NCBI GenBank assembly: GCA_013399875.1
Contig: VXAZ01001670.1
Span: 2,172,808 to 2,236,807, forward strand
DNA: 64,000 nt
Reading direction: 5' to 3'
DNA from: Gymnorhina tibicen
Lineage: Eukaryota > Chordata > Aves > Passeriformes > Artamidae
How positions within the stretch are numbered: the first letter of the stretch is position 1; each line of letters opens with the position of its first letter. Of the stretch, positions 37,018 to 49,300 are shown in pieces. The position numbers were made by a program, and so were the translations under genes. The notes beneath the pieces were generated by a model. That model saw only the letters and a list, made by a program, of their open reading frames with translations. It had not been told where the DNA came from and did no database searches.

Positions 37018-40000
37018 GCTACAGACCAAGACACTGCCAGCAAAGACTCAAGTATAGCAACTCACAAGCTACCATTTGTAGCCAATCTCCATTAGGCACT
37101 ATAAAATACAAACATTCTGAGCTACCTCTGCTCAGTCACCTCTCCTTGGGAGCAGACAGACAAGTGGCAAACTCAACATGTCTAGCATGGGTTTTTCTGG
37201 AATGAGTTACCAACAGCGCAGCTCTTCCTTTGCACTATCTTAGGTAAACAGAGGTTGTTGCTGGTACAAAGTGCCTCAAAGTGGCAGGAACAGCATTATC
37301 ACTTCAGTGCTGTTTCCTGAAGGATCAATAAGCCAAGACAATCAATTCTTCTGGCTAGTCCTTATTCCCCAGGAGAAGCTGTGAGTCTCATCCCCCGCCA
37401 TTTAACTCTTCACAAACATAGCAGCAGCCCCATTAATTCTGTCCTCCTTAAACACACATTTCCCAAACCAATGTGCCAGGAGAGATTACAGAGCTAGAAG
37501 TACTGTATCCAGGTGAATATGGCATTACCAAGAGGTATGGCCCATTACTTCAGCACAGTAGTAACATGTCTGTATATACTTGGAGCACTTGGAGGCATCC
37601 TCACATCTGATTTCTTTGTACAGGACAGAGGGCCCAAAGAAACTGTAGCTCTCTATCTCCAGCTACTTCTCTGTGCAGGGAGTGTAAGGCAGTCCCAGAG
37701 CACCAGCTGATACTCACAGAAAAGGCTGCATAGGCAGTAGATGACATGAACAGTCATTACCGAAAGTCGCAAGAGCCTATTTAGAGACACAAAAGTGAGG
37801 TTCAATCCTATGTAGCAAAAAGAGAGTAAGAAGGATGGGAAGAAAGCTCAGGAGGAATGGAAGACTCGTGATTATTTGCAATGTGAAAAAGGGAATAGAG
37901 ATTACTGGGGGCAAAACAGGACCGTACTCAAAGCCTGCAGTAACACAAAGCGTTTTGCTGGGATTGTGCAATTCTCCATAGACAATCGAGAATGGGGAAG
38001 CAGGAACCCAGTTAAGAGATGGGCAAAACATATCTCATCAGTGAAGAGGCTCACCTTGAACTGAACAGGAAGCCTATTAGAGCTAGAATTGAAGAACGGC
38101 AGTGATACAGACAGCTTGGTCTAAAGATTGGCATGAACGTGTCTAAAGCTGTACACAGCAGTTTCCACCTAAAAAGCAGTGGGAGTTGAGATAGGCTCCT
38201 AGAATGTCTTTCTGAGCATTAGAGAGGATGCTGATGCAAGTAATCTCTTCCTAGCCAATGCTGCACTCAGAAAATCTTTGCCTCCCTCTCCCATGCAAAG
38301 ATAGCATTCACCAATGTTTATAACTTGAGTGTTGTCACACTCTTAGTGCTACAGACTGTGGATTGAAAAAGCAGGACTGAGAAAATCCTAGTCACACGAG
38401 CTCTTCACCAATCTACGTGAGTTCACATCACCAACAGGGAAAGGTTGAAACCCCCTATACCAGGCTATGGGGACATGATGCAACAGGGAAGAATTTCTTA
38501 TTTAAAGGGAAGCAGTAGAAAAATCTGCCAATGACAGTAAGTGCAATTTTAAAAAGTCCAGGAAGCCAGTGGGGGGAAAAAAAGGTCTTAGGATGAATAA
38601 AAAAGCAAACAAAAAGAAAGGCAAGCCTGGTGGAAGACATACTCTCTTCTCACCCAGAAAGTTACCCTCTAGGTCCTGTGAGCTTTAGGGGCATGTTGAT
38701 TAATTGCCTGTTTTAGTACGCAGCTACCAGTCATTTGTTCAGGCCTACTACAAAGAGGTGATCATAGAAGGCTGGGGGAGGAACTTGTGGAGTATATTTC
38801 CTGCTGATCCAGCAAACACAATTATGAAGAAAAAGAGAATCCATTCTGAGAGCAGCGTGAAACTCTTGTGAGCAGGATCATTCGCATCTCACATGGTTGA
38901 GGGAAAGGAAAGGGCAGCAACTCCTTAATGAATAAAAATAGCCACTTATGCTTCCTTCTCATATATGCTGGGCATATGCTCTCCGGTATCCAAATAGCAA
39001 GATTTAGTTGCAAGATTCATCCCTCTAAAAAAAGTAATTTCCCCTAAAGATGCGGCACTTTTTCTAGAGACTTTCAAGAGTGCTGAGACTTTAAAACTGT
39101 CGTTACTTTGAGGACATCATGTCAACTAAACTATGTGCTTTAAAGTTTTAGAGCTGCAGTATTTCCTTCCTTGAAATTCCTATACTACTATATTTTTTGA
39201 AGTACTTGTAGCATGCAAGAACACAGGAGCTTTCTTGGGAAAGTTGAAGAACACTTTTCAGTCTCCCAGTTCTTCATAAATTGTATATATGCCAGGCAAA
39301 GCTTCACTGAAATGCAGCCACCTTCAGGGTAAACAGCAGCAAGTCATTCATAGGATTCAGCATAGCACTGGAAAGGACAAAAAGAGGAGGAGGAAGTGTA
39401 TTTTGCCTGAAAGGTCAGCAGGGGAAATCTAAGTATAAACTGCTAATCTAAGTATAAAGTGGCCACAGCAGAATAGTGCAGGAGAGGGAAAGGTTGAAGC
39501 AAAAAGAAAGAAAACTGCAATGGGAAAGAGAAGAAAGCAGGAAAAAAAAAGTTAACACAGCTCTCATCTTAGCCACGGAAAGCTCCTGTTTCAAAATTAT
39601 CTGCTGTAGATTCCAGTGATTAGAGGGAAAGAACAAAATTAATATGTATTTCAAATGCATTTAATAAAGTACACTCTAGCTGATGGTGCTCTCCTCAGCA
39701 GGTCCAGGCACAGAGCACAAAGAGAAAGGGGCCTCAGGCATTCACATCAGGTCGCAGTTTTAAATAATTTTAAAACCAGGGCAAGATGCCAAATCTTACC
39801 TCAAGGTGCTATCCAGATAGACAGGTCAGCAAAAATGCCAAGTTTGGTGTATACAGGATGACCATTGATACACACAGCTCCAGATGAAACAGTGACTTAC
39901 TTTTTAGCCAGAGTTTACCACTTTTGAGTAATAAACCTGGAGCTGCGTCTCAGCAAGGGTCACCAAGACTAAACCCAGACCTAGTGTATAGGAAACGCCA

Positions 40001-40304
40001 TTGAATGTTACACGAGAAATAAGTTAGTCTTCTATTTGCTTGTTGTGCCAAAACCAGAAAACCTTATTGGTGGCTTGTGCAAAATGTATTTTAAAAACCA
40101 ACCAAACAAACAAAAAAACCCAACCAAACAGCAACAACAAATAAAGTGAAGCAGGGTAACTCTTGTTCCCAGCACAAACCCCTCTTGTTTTCAACTATGC
40201 ACCTATGTCAGTGATTTGCAGTTTTTCCCATGGGCAAATCGGCCACTTGGGATTTATAGAAGATTGTTCTCTGTAGAGCTTGGAGTTATTTTGATGGCAG
40301 TCAC
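37018..40304. other. Non-coding DNA with one short tandem
   Basis: Contains a two-copy 19-nt tandem with the common core AATCTAAGTATAAA (39426-39439 and 39445-39458). An A/C-rich patch lies at about 40090-40140. No genes were recognised. Confidence 0.5.
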
Positions 40305-40400
40305 AGATCATTTTACAGACAGGGAAACTGAGGAACACAGAGATATGTCTTGGCCATGTGTCAGAAGACAACAGGTTTCTATCCCCATTCCTTTCCAGGA
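40305..40400 (-). repeat. MIR-like (CORE-SINE) relic
   Basis: ATCATTTTACAGACAGGGAAACTGAGGAACACAGAGA (40307-40343) is the antisense of the MIR segment ending 'cctcagtttcctcatctgtaaaatg', followed by a degraded version of the 'gacttggcc' part (GTCTTGGCCATGTG). This is the best preserved MIR segment in the window. Confidence 0.75.
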
Positions 40401-40561
40401 CCTCTTTTCAGAAGAGAGGCAGGATCATGGCACAATCTTGATTTTGTGCAGTTCACCTGCTGCAGACAAATATTTTAAGTCCCAGCTCGGAGCAAAAAAG
40501 CTTACTGCTGGCTAGTTCACAACACACCAGGCCTTAGCAACACAGAGGTCCTGGGCTTGCT

Positions 40562-40583
40562 GCAGGCAGGCAGGCAGGCAGGC
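40562..40583 (+). repeat. Short (GCAG)5 microsatellite
   Basis: Five tetranucleotide units in a row. Confidence 0.9.
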
Positions 40584-41162
40584 CTGCTCTTTTTCAGCAA
40601 CAGAAAGGTCTGCTCAAGCTGCCCATGCATGTATGATGAACTCATCACAAAAGCAATCAGGCATTAATTTGGTCAATCATTCCTGTCACAGTGAATACAG
40701 TTCTTCAACTAGGCTATTTGATACAAGACTCCAGCTAAACTGAAGGACAGAAAAAATGCCTCAAAAGGTACCAGGCTACAGAAGTAGGACAATTTAGATA
40801 TTGACCCATCCATACTTCTTTTTTTTTCTTTCTTTTTTAAAGGAAAGGTTACCCAAGAGTTAAGTAGAAACAAAAATAAAAAGCATTAAAAAATTAAATC
40901 GTGTCTTCCAGGCATTATTAATAAAAAGGCAACCCACCCTCCAATCCTTCTCATTTAGAAGAGTATTTATTTGGAGTTTCTGTTAGGCGGCTGCATGCAC
41001 TGCATGCATCCTGCTTCACTGAAGAAGAGCCTTTTTGAAGCATCACTTGACTTTGTTTTAAATATCTTGCTACAGTTTCCATTTTAGCTCTATGAGATGA
41101 TTATTTTCTCTCAAACTGAAGTTATACAGCAGTTGAAAATGCTGATGGCTTAACTGGTTTCC
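40584..41162. other. A/T-rich non-coding DNA
   Basis: Includes a T-rich patch near 40820-40840 and a nine-base tandem CTGCATGCA at 40991-41008. No gene was recognised. Confidence 0.5.
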
Positions 41163-41192
41163 TTTTTTTTTTTTTTTTTTCCCTCTCCACAG
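41163..41192 (+). other. Splice-acceptor-like polypyrimidine tract
   Basis: An 18-T run (41163-41180) followed by CCCTCTCCACAG forms a near-ideal 3' splice site, with the exon starting at 41193. It leads directly into the candidate element at 41193-41581. Poly-T tracts next to AG also occur by chance. Confidence 0.4.
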
Positions 41193-41581
41193 CAGCCCTG
41201 AGGGGTTTTAACTCTTTCTTGCAGCACTGAAATCCTGCTTTTGGAGTTCAATGTTTAACTCGCGCTGGGAGACTCATAAATATTCGGAGTCACTCTCTCC
41301 CTCTCTGTTTGATTAGGAAATGAGCCTTTAACTCAATGTAATCCCCAAGCCATTAACAAAAAAGCCCTCAACAGCTCCACTATTAGAATTTCACTCCTAG
41401 CCCACAGAGGATTGAATTAGATTAACATAACTACCCGCAATCTGAGTTTATTTTCTGTGCCAGATAGAAATGTGTCTTCAGGAAAGGAAAAGAAGAGAGC
41501 TGGAGAGCAAGCATAGCATAATGAAATGTAAAAATAGATGAGAAATAGATGGACAGATGTACAGGTGAAGTGATAAAAAAG
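41193..41581. promoter_or_regulatory. Candidate conserved element or non-coding exon
   Basis: The block has ACTCGCGCTGGG, CATAAATATTCGGAG, TTTGATTAGG, ATGTAATCC, GCCATTAAC and GAATTAGATTAAC, a word content typical of developmental enhancers. It is also bounded like a plus-strand exon: a strong acceptor before 41193 and two donor candidates, CAG then GTGAAG (intron at 41563) and AAG then GTAAGA (intron at 41582). All three frames contain stops early, so any exon would be untranslated or part of a long non-coding RNA. The regulatory reading is somewhat more likely. Confidence 0.35.
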
Positions 41582-44372
41582 GTAAGAGAGAGAGATAGCT
41601 ACACAGTCTTTAATAACTGGCTGCTGGCTTTGGGGGGTTTATGCAGAAGGCCCCTCAAACACAGAATTGTTTCAAGAACAGTATTTTTATCCTGCTTGTG
41701 TTTACTTCATATTCTCAGGGATTTACAGTGAGACACCTGAGCATGCTGTACTCCAGACACCTGTGCAGCAGATTTGGCACAGGTTTTCTTTATAATTCCC
41801 AAGAGATGTCATACTCAGCAATGAAAGGAGAGGCGTGGAAAAGAGAATCTGCACGTCAATCATTACTTTGCAGTCAAAGAAACAAATAAACTGGGATGAA
41901 ACAAAAGATGTTTGTTGGGGTTTTTTAAGGAATGAAAAAAAAAATCATGCAACAGCATATGTACAGTAAGTCAGTTTGGAGGTTTACGGGTGCTTAGCCC
42001 ACAAAATGTGAATCATTAGTGAAGCAGAAACCAAATAACAACCACTTTCTACTACATAATGCATCAGTCTTCCCTTTAACCACAGGTAACTCCTTCCCTC
42101 TAAATAAAAGTGGTCCTATAAACCATTGATTTTTATGCCACGGGACAGTAGGTGCTTGGTTATTTTTTTTCCAAAGCAGTAATTAAAAGATATGGCAGGT
42201 TTAACAGGGCAAAAGACTTACATGTGGTTGGAAGAGAAGGATAAAGTCCAGCAATTATGTGGACACAACTACAGAATAGTCCACACAAATTCTTGAGACT
42301 GAATCTCTTATAGCTTTATACTTGGAAGACTTCTTTGGGAATGCTTGGATTTCTGCGAAAATGCATGGTAAATGGGGGGGGGGCTTTTGCACTAATTTCC
42401 AGGCATAGTCATGCTAATATTGCTTTTTTGTAGGGAAGAAAATAATTCAATTTTTTTTTTCTGCCATATCTCTTGGGTTTGAATTTTTAGTGGGACCTCG
42501 GACCAGCTATACGATAGATTCTTTGTTAGTTACAGAGTCAGCAATTTTAGTCCTTTAATGCTTTTCAGAAAAATCTGCTCTCCTTTTATTACAAAAATAA
42601 CATTGCATTAGCACAGAGAAGCAATAAATGGCAAAACAAACAGAAAAGGACTTAAATAATTTAAATATGTTCATTTTTAAGTAAAGCAAAAAGCCTTAAT
42701 AATCAAAATGAAGCTTCACATGATGAGAACAATCAGGCTTACAGTTTTGTTTTATTTGGGAGAAAAAAGCTTCATAGCCGGCAATGTGTTGTAATGATCT
42801 TTTGGGGCATTATTTGGGCATATTAATTCACCTGGTTTATCCATATTCTCCTAAAAGCCTTCCTTATATCAGAATTCTAGCTGAATGATGGAGTATTCAT
42901 ATCAGTGGTTAAAAACTTAGAAAGCATTAATAGGTAGTCAGTATTTTTTATTCCTAGGACTTAAGCTAAGTGCTTTAAGTATTATAAAATGTACATCAAA
43001 GAAATGCAAAATAAAGAACTAAAGAAGAAGCCTATTTGTCAACCTTGTACAGTCAATCCAAGCAATTCATCTACCACGTATTTCTCAGAACCTGATGTTT
43101 TAATGGAGGCAGCTCTGGTTTTATTATTTTATTTTTATTAGGCACTTGTTCCTCCAAATTATTTTAAGTCTAGCTTCATTTTATTTGTTGTTACCTTGAA
43201 AAATGGTAAATTGTGGGGGGAAAAAAAAAGTTTTATAGAACAAATATTTAGTGACAAATTTATGCTAGAAAGCTTGACATACCAAAATTGAAATTGTAAT
43301 ATTAAGGTTTTGGAGGGGTAGACATAACAAGGTCATTTTCCTATACTTAAAAATAAATATAAACCCTAAATTTTGCAAAAAGATGTAACACAAACCTCTG
43401 AAGCAAAAATATGAAACAAGAAAAACTTATATTTCGAAAAGAAAATATTATGCTGAAAGCTATTAATAAAAAAAAAATCAGACAAATTATTGTTCTCCCT
43501 CTCTTCATATTTCCACTAAAATCTATTAACAAAAACCAATTTCTGACTAATTATTGTTCTCCCTCTCCTCGTATTTCTGTTAACAAAAATAATCCAAAAA
43601 TATATCATTGTTTAAACATTTTGCATCTTGGCTGCTTTAAAGCAAACATCTCGTTGGTGATGAGAGAGTAAGTTCCTTCTCTGATTATCACTGTGCCAAC
43701 TTTGCAAAGACTTGCACCCCTCTTTTGTCATTGAACATACTTCAGTTGCTTTGGGACTTTTAAAATTAAAGAAACATCAACTGCTCAATGATAAACTCCT
43801 TCAGTAAAAGCAAAATTTCATTGTGTGTGTCTGATAAGAAAAGATTTGATAGGCAGCTGAGGGGGTGTTGGGTTTGGGGTTTTTTTAATAGAGGAAAGGT
43901 TGTCCCTTGGTTCTTTTAAGACAGGACTGCTAAAGTTTCCAGGTTTGCCTTTACCAGCATGGGATAAATAGCACCTGTCCTTGGTAAGCCCTTAAGCAGA
44001 GTTACGTTATACATTGACCTTTTTGGAATGCCAGCAAACCTGACTGTTTCGATTCCCAAAACAAAACTGCTCCACTCAAACTTTCATTTACTTATTTCCA
44101 GAGGAAAAAGCCACACTCAAATAGAGAAACTGCCTGATTTCTACAAAGTTCCGAACCAACTCCTCTCCTTGTGGGTCCCACTGACCTTCCTTTGACAGAG
44201 TGAAAATAGAAAAAAATTATTACCTTTAACTATATCAAGATGCTGCCGTAAGTTTCAGGCCAGATAAAAGGATTAGTGCAGAGAAATGTTTGGGTTAAAA
44301 AAAAACAAAACAAAAAACCAAAACAAAACACAAGCCCATAAATGCAATAAAAGGTAGAAGTTTGCTACTTAC
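41582..44372. other. A/T-rich non-coding DNA
   Basis: Contains a G10 run (42374-42383) and a local duplication (43481-43591). Homeodomain-like A/T words are frequent at 42760-42960, where a further conserved element is possible but unsupported. An A/C-rich patch lies at 44295-44335. Confidence 0.5.
43481..43591 (+). repeat. Two-copy tandem duplication, 64-nt period
   Basis: The 33 nt at 43481-43513 recur at 43545-43577 with three substitutions. Similarity resumes at the shared TTAACAAAAA after a deletion of about 10 nt in the second copy. Each copy carries an AATTATTG word. Confidence 0.85.
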
Positions 44373-44581
44373 ATGCTGCAGGCTGAGAGATGAGGCTCAA
44401 GGCTGGAGTAGAATTTCCCTTGCCCTCAGGTGTTTCTAATTGCTGATTAAATATCTTTTGGTTCTGCCTGCACCAGCCGACAGTCCCCTCTGCGTCTCTG
44501 CCTCTCTTTGTGACTAGGACACAGTACTCCGAGTCCCAACCTATAAATAGATCCCAGCTCTGTGATTGATATAACAGGCAG
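44373..44581 (-). other. Candidate minus-strand exon or regulatory block
   Basis: Read on the minus strand, a 36-T tract and GTCAG form a strong acceptor (exon starts at 44581), and 209 nt later GTAAGT follows at 44372 (exon ends at 44373). One frame is open throughout: one base, 69 codons, one base, so the flanking introns would be in phases 2 and 1. The frame is not one I recognise, and stop-free runs of this length occur by chance. The same interval holds a perfect MEF2 site and TAATTGCTGATTAAAT, so it may instead be an enhancer. No partner exon was found nearby. Confidence 0.25.
44541..44550. promoter_or_regulatory. Perfect MEF2 / TATA-like site
   Basis: CTATAAATAG matches the MEF2 consensus YTAWWWWTAR on both strands and also resembles a TATA box. 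It sits inside the candidate block at 44373-44581. Confidence 0.45.
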
Positions 44582-44585
44582 CTGA

Positions 44586-44586
<1 letters not shown>

Positions 44587-44622
<36 letters not shown>
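44587..44622 (+). repeat. A36 homopolymer followed by GAAA units
   Basis: Thirty-six uninterrupted A, then GAAAGAAAAGAAA. It is the longest homopolymer in the window. It is not preceded by a recognisable retroposon body, so slippage expansion is as likely as a poly(A) tail. Confidence 0.9.
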
Positions 44623-44635
<13 letters not shown>

Positions 44636-46194
44636 TAACCAGGTCTTAAGCAAGGCAGCAAAAGCTGGGCTTTTAACTCTGCACTGTGCCCAGGGAGGAG
44701 TCCCCCACAGTCACCCGTGGGCATCAGAAAGAGAAAGTGCAAGGCAATTACTTTCCCAGCAGCATTACAGCAACTTGAGGCATGTAAAGCGAATGAACAA
44801 AATTCACTGCACAAAGAAGGAGAGGGAAAACACAACTGGCAGACTGCATCCAACTCTTTTGCAATTTAATAAAAATAAATGCCATTTTCAAAACAAGTTG
44901 GGAATTCTGACAGAACAAGAGAGGAGTTCAGAGTTGAGTTCTAGGGGTTGGTCCAGGCATGCTTGTATTTCTGCTGCAGAATAAACTAGTGGGTAGGTTG
45001 GCAATTTAACAGCTCGGCAGTCTACTTAGGGTCTCTGCCCACAAACACTATTTGATGAGGCTGTTCCTGCAAACAAAACCGAGGGCAGTGATGGTACCTC
45101 CCTATTGACTCAGCGAAAGTTACCTTGCTCTAAAGGACCGGAACCCTCATTTCTGCTTGTGTCCTCAGCTGCCAGGAGAAAGTGATGAGTTACAGATATC
45201 AGCAAAGCTCTCTTACAGAGGCTGAGCTGGGAGACCACCATCTGGACAGTGACTTGAGAGAACACATCACAAATGCTTCTGGTCTGGTCCTCATTACCTG
45301 ACACAGGGGTAATGGTCCTGGATTTTCCCATATTTAGTCCCTACAGATTCTCCTGTTAGAGCCACAGTCAGGCCAGGCCAGTAACTTTTCCAGAAGGCAG
45401 CTGGCTCTCCAAGCCTTTGCCAGCTCCTAGATATTCATGATCTCCAGTAGAACCTTAGTGACGAGGGAGCTTCATAGCAAATGGAATCAAAGGCAAGGCA
45501 GCTAATGATGAAAACCAGTGGGACAATGGGGAAGAAGAAGGAGAATAGTAGGCAGGGAGAGGCAAAACAGCTTTCATGACACTGCTGTCTTTGGCAACAT
45601 CTCCTACAAGCAACCCTAGCACCACGCTCACTTCTGCTGGCAGAAGTACTAGTACAGACAGGGTACCAGACCCACCAACCTTCTTTTCAACATATTGCTA
45701 GGCTTGCTTGACCTGAGATGGTAAAGAAGTGCTTAATTCGTAAAGAGCAGGATAAAATCCTCAGGCACCAAGCCTGTGCTGAACTCCATGGTTCTTTGGC
45801 TCAGTGGCTAGCAGTACCTGAACTATTTTAGCTAGTTTAGGCATGTCTACACTGCACTGCAGCTGCTGCTGTTGCTGGAGTAAAGAAAGTTACGTCAACA
45901 AGAGCAGCTATCCCAAATCAAGGCAAGGACCCACCACATCATAGCCAAGGTCTCATTCAACTTCAGCTTTGATTATATTGATTATATAGGAAAATACAGT
46001 GATTTCCTCTTTTTGGGCCAAATCCTGCTGCATGCTTATTTCACCTCATGTCAATGTCCCTTGTGTCTAAACTGGTAGGATTTAGTCAAGGAGTCTTACC
46101 AAAAAATGCCATTTTTGCTGGAGAGAGGCGTGATGAAGCTCTGGGCAAAGACTCACGATGTTTAATCATTTTCCTCAGTTGAGCTACTGTCCTT
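44623..46194. other. Non-coding DNA, nothing recognised
   Basis: Unique sequence with short chance frames. Confidence 0.5.
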
Positions 46195-46320
46195 TGTGAA
46201 ATCTGGCTTGTTACTTTACCACAGCTGCATAACCCTCAGCTTTAAAAAAGCAGAGATAACAATACTTAACACTGTGCTTTAAAGCACTTTGATATCTACA
46301 GATGAAGACCTACAAATGAA
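46195..46320 (+). repeat. MIR-like (CORE-SINE) relic
   Basis: The run CTTGTTACTTTACCAC, CCCTCAGCTTTAAAAAAGCAGAGATAACAATACTTAACACTGTG and AAAGCACTTTGATATCT follows the sense order of MIR: 'gggcaagtcacttaacct', 'cctcagtttcctcatctgtaaaatgggataataatacc', and the 3' 'aaagcgctttga' segment. Confidence 0.65.
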
Positions 46321-49300
46321 GAGAGGGAAAAAGGTATCTGACAGGCTGAGCTCCAGCATGGAAACACACCCTCAATTGCCTGCTGGATTCTGGTCCTTCA
46401 CCTAGTTGAATCAGATCTCAGATCAAAAATTACCTGATAAACAAAGAAAAATTGTATTTCTGCCCTCTCATTTGGGCTGGCTAGTACAAGATATTCTGGG
46501 CTTTAATACTGAGAGCTGTAAAACATTTTAAACTACCCATTGTCACAAGAAGGAATTTTAGACACTCAGTACACAGAATAATCTAATCAGGCTGAGGCAT
46601 GGCAGATGAAGGCAGATCAAGGTCCCAAAATCTAAAACCAAAAGTCACTTTTGAAAAACTCAGCTTTAACTGTCAGACTGTTCTTTGCTGTTATATATTG
46701 CTGACATCTAAAGTTCTTCAAATACTCTGTCAAGCCTTGTGTTGCATAGAAAAGCATCATCCCTGCCCCCTTACATTGTCATGGGCCAAACTGACACTCT
46801 GGTGGGAAAACCCATGATGTAGCCTAAATCACGAGGACTTTTTGGGCACGTCTCAAGCAGGTAGCTGGGAAGTTCTATTCAGTTCTTAGGTCCATGTCTA
46901 GTGTTTATCATGGGCATCCTGTACCTACACAGCGGAGGAAGTCCTGGGCATGCAGTAGCACCCCATTCTTCAACTTTCTGCCTGAAGGGTGAAGGGAGGA
47001 GGTGTTGACAGCATGCCACAGTTAGCTACTACAAATGAACCTTGAATGGAGTCAGCATTCATCCTTCCTCTCTGCCTTTAGACAGCAGGATGTATGACTG
47101 TAATTGCTCACCAGTGGGGTGCCCAGCAATCCAGAGAAGATCTGCTTTGGATAGAACTTCAAACACAAGTTCCCCACCCTCACTGCCAGCACCCTTGTGC
47201 ACAAACACCACTTAATTCCAGACTCCAGACTCAGGGCGAGGCAGGGAAGGAATCCAAAAGTGGAGGCCATAAGACTGAATGCCCACTCAAAACACTGCAA
47301 AAAGAAAGCCAAAAGATTTCAAAAGCTCTTTCAGATACATTAATAATAAAAAAAAAAAAAAAACACATTAGAGACTTGTAGACTCTATAAAGGCTCACCT
47401 CTTTCCTTGAGGTAGCCAAGCACAAGCCATTGTAAAGTGCAAGTGCAGTTTTACAGTGTTTTCTACTTGTTGCTTGGGAAGGTATTTTTTAAAAGGCTTC
47501 CTGCTAGGGCCACTTCGATCATGCACCTGTATTTCAGTCTCAGATCCTCAACTCTACGGTGGAGGTAAAATTTCAGTGCTTAGTTTCCTTCAGACACAGA
47601 GTCTGAGTTCTTGCACATATAAATCTGGGCAGAATTCGCTCAGCTGCATGCAAGCTATTATAGAGGAATGCAAAATATACTTTCCTTTTAAAGACAAAAA
47701 CAAACAAAAATTCACAGATACCTTTTTTTAGATCGGACCAAAACAAAAACAGTTGAAGCTTGAAAATACTGGTCCAGTCAATGGAATCTTCCAATTCCTT
47801 CCACCCATACATTAAACCACACAGATAATCTTTGTCCCTTCCCCTGTGAGCCTCAAGATGCTTTGGTGCAAATCTGATTTACATGTTGTAAGTTTAAACC
47901 TCAGAGTCACTGCTACTTTTTTATCAGGAAATGCAGGTATGAATACAAGTATTAAAAGGTAAACTGAAAGTCAGCTTTGCAGTTTCCAAGGCAGCCACAA
48001 ACTATGAAGAATAATTATAACACACAATAAAAAGTTTTTTCTTCAGAGTCATACTACTTTGAAAGAGCCTCACAAACCAAAAATTTCTGAACAGCTGCAT
48101 TAGTGCCCTCCTGGATTTAGTGAGGTGTGAATTGCAGATTTCAAACAGGGACTACTTATACACCAAAAAGATGTTCTAAAATGATAATTTTTACATAAAG
48201 GAAATCAATGTAAAAAATCCCAAACCAACAAACATTTTCCAAGATTGTTAAAATTACAAGACAAGAAGTAAAAGATAAAAGAATGAAAAAGTTTGAGAAG
48301 CAACTCTCTTCTGGATGCTTGGCACACATAGCATGACTCTTAGATCTAATAGGTAGTTAAATGTATTTTGATACAAAGTAGATAGTCTGAAAAACAGCAA
48401 TTGCTCAAGAGGGAAATGCTGATATTATTGCAAGGAGTTTAGTTGTTTTAATTCCTTGTTTGATTTTAATGCTATAAACTTCATATTGCTTCAGTCTTCT
48501 TTTTCTGTGCAACCAATATCCATAGCAGGGCATTTTTCTCGCACACACTGAACACAAAGTTCACATGTTTGCATCCAGTTTTTTCATGTACTCTCCAGGA
48601 TGGTGCATGCCATGTTGCCATGTTAAGTCTCTGTCATCAGCAGGGAAAGTCACACTGTTCTGTTAATACTCTTGTAAACTTTGCTCTTTCTTTAGTTCCT
48701 ATATATTTTGCTATTTTTCAGGAACGTGAAAATGACTAAGTTTTTAACTCAAGTCCCCTACCAGATTTAGCCATTCCAGCTAAAGATGTTAGCACTGTCT
48801 AGCTGCTGGCCAGCTGGAGATTAGGACTCTAACAGTTCTTTGGCAGAAAGGAACCTGCAAACTTTGTGAATAGCTACAAGTAAAGCACATCAGGCTAGGA
48901 CTAAGGAACTTTCCTGGATAAGGCAGCACCCAAATCTATTCTTTCATTTTCAGACCTGTGGGCAGAGAAAAGTCTTCACCTGGCACAGCTATTTGTGGAA
49001 CTAGGTTGTGGAGAGGCACTATCTGTGGCTGCTCAAGCAGAGGTTATTCCACTGGCTTGAAGAAGAACAAGACCAAGCACAGAAGAATGCTCCTCTCCCT
49101 TTTTTTTCTGAGTCCACCAGTAATAACAATGCGCTAGTGAAAAATAGCTTGGCCTGAGCAACAAAACACATACCAGAGTGCATTCAGAGACTATCCAGAG
49201 CAAGCATTCTGTTCTACATGTACACACAGAAATAAAATCTGTAAGGATTTAACTAAATCCTGCAAGCACTAGGACAATCATATGCTGCACTACATTTAAA

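Noticed and set aside
37780..38160. Possible old dispersed repeat around AACAGGAAGCCTATTAGAGC
   Set aside because: The resemblance to a known ancient repeat is vague and I cannot place it in a family.
44365..44853. 162-codon minus-strand frame as a complete protein
   Set aside because: Its middle is a poly-phenylalanine run encoded by the A36 homopolymer, so it cannot be a normal protein. Only the part after the acceptor-like site was kept, as a weak exon candidate.
46010..46100. Phrase TTTGGGCCAAATCCTGCTGC and what follows, reminiscent of an old amniote dispersed repeat
   Set aside because: Only the first ~20 nt look familiar and I could not follow the rest, so no family can be named.
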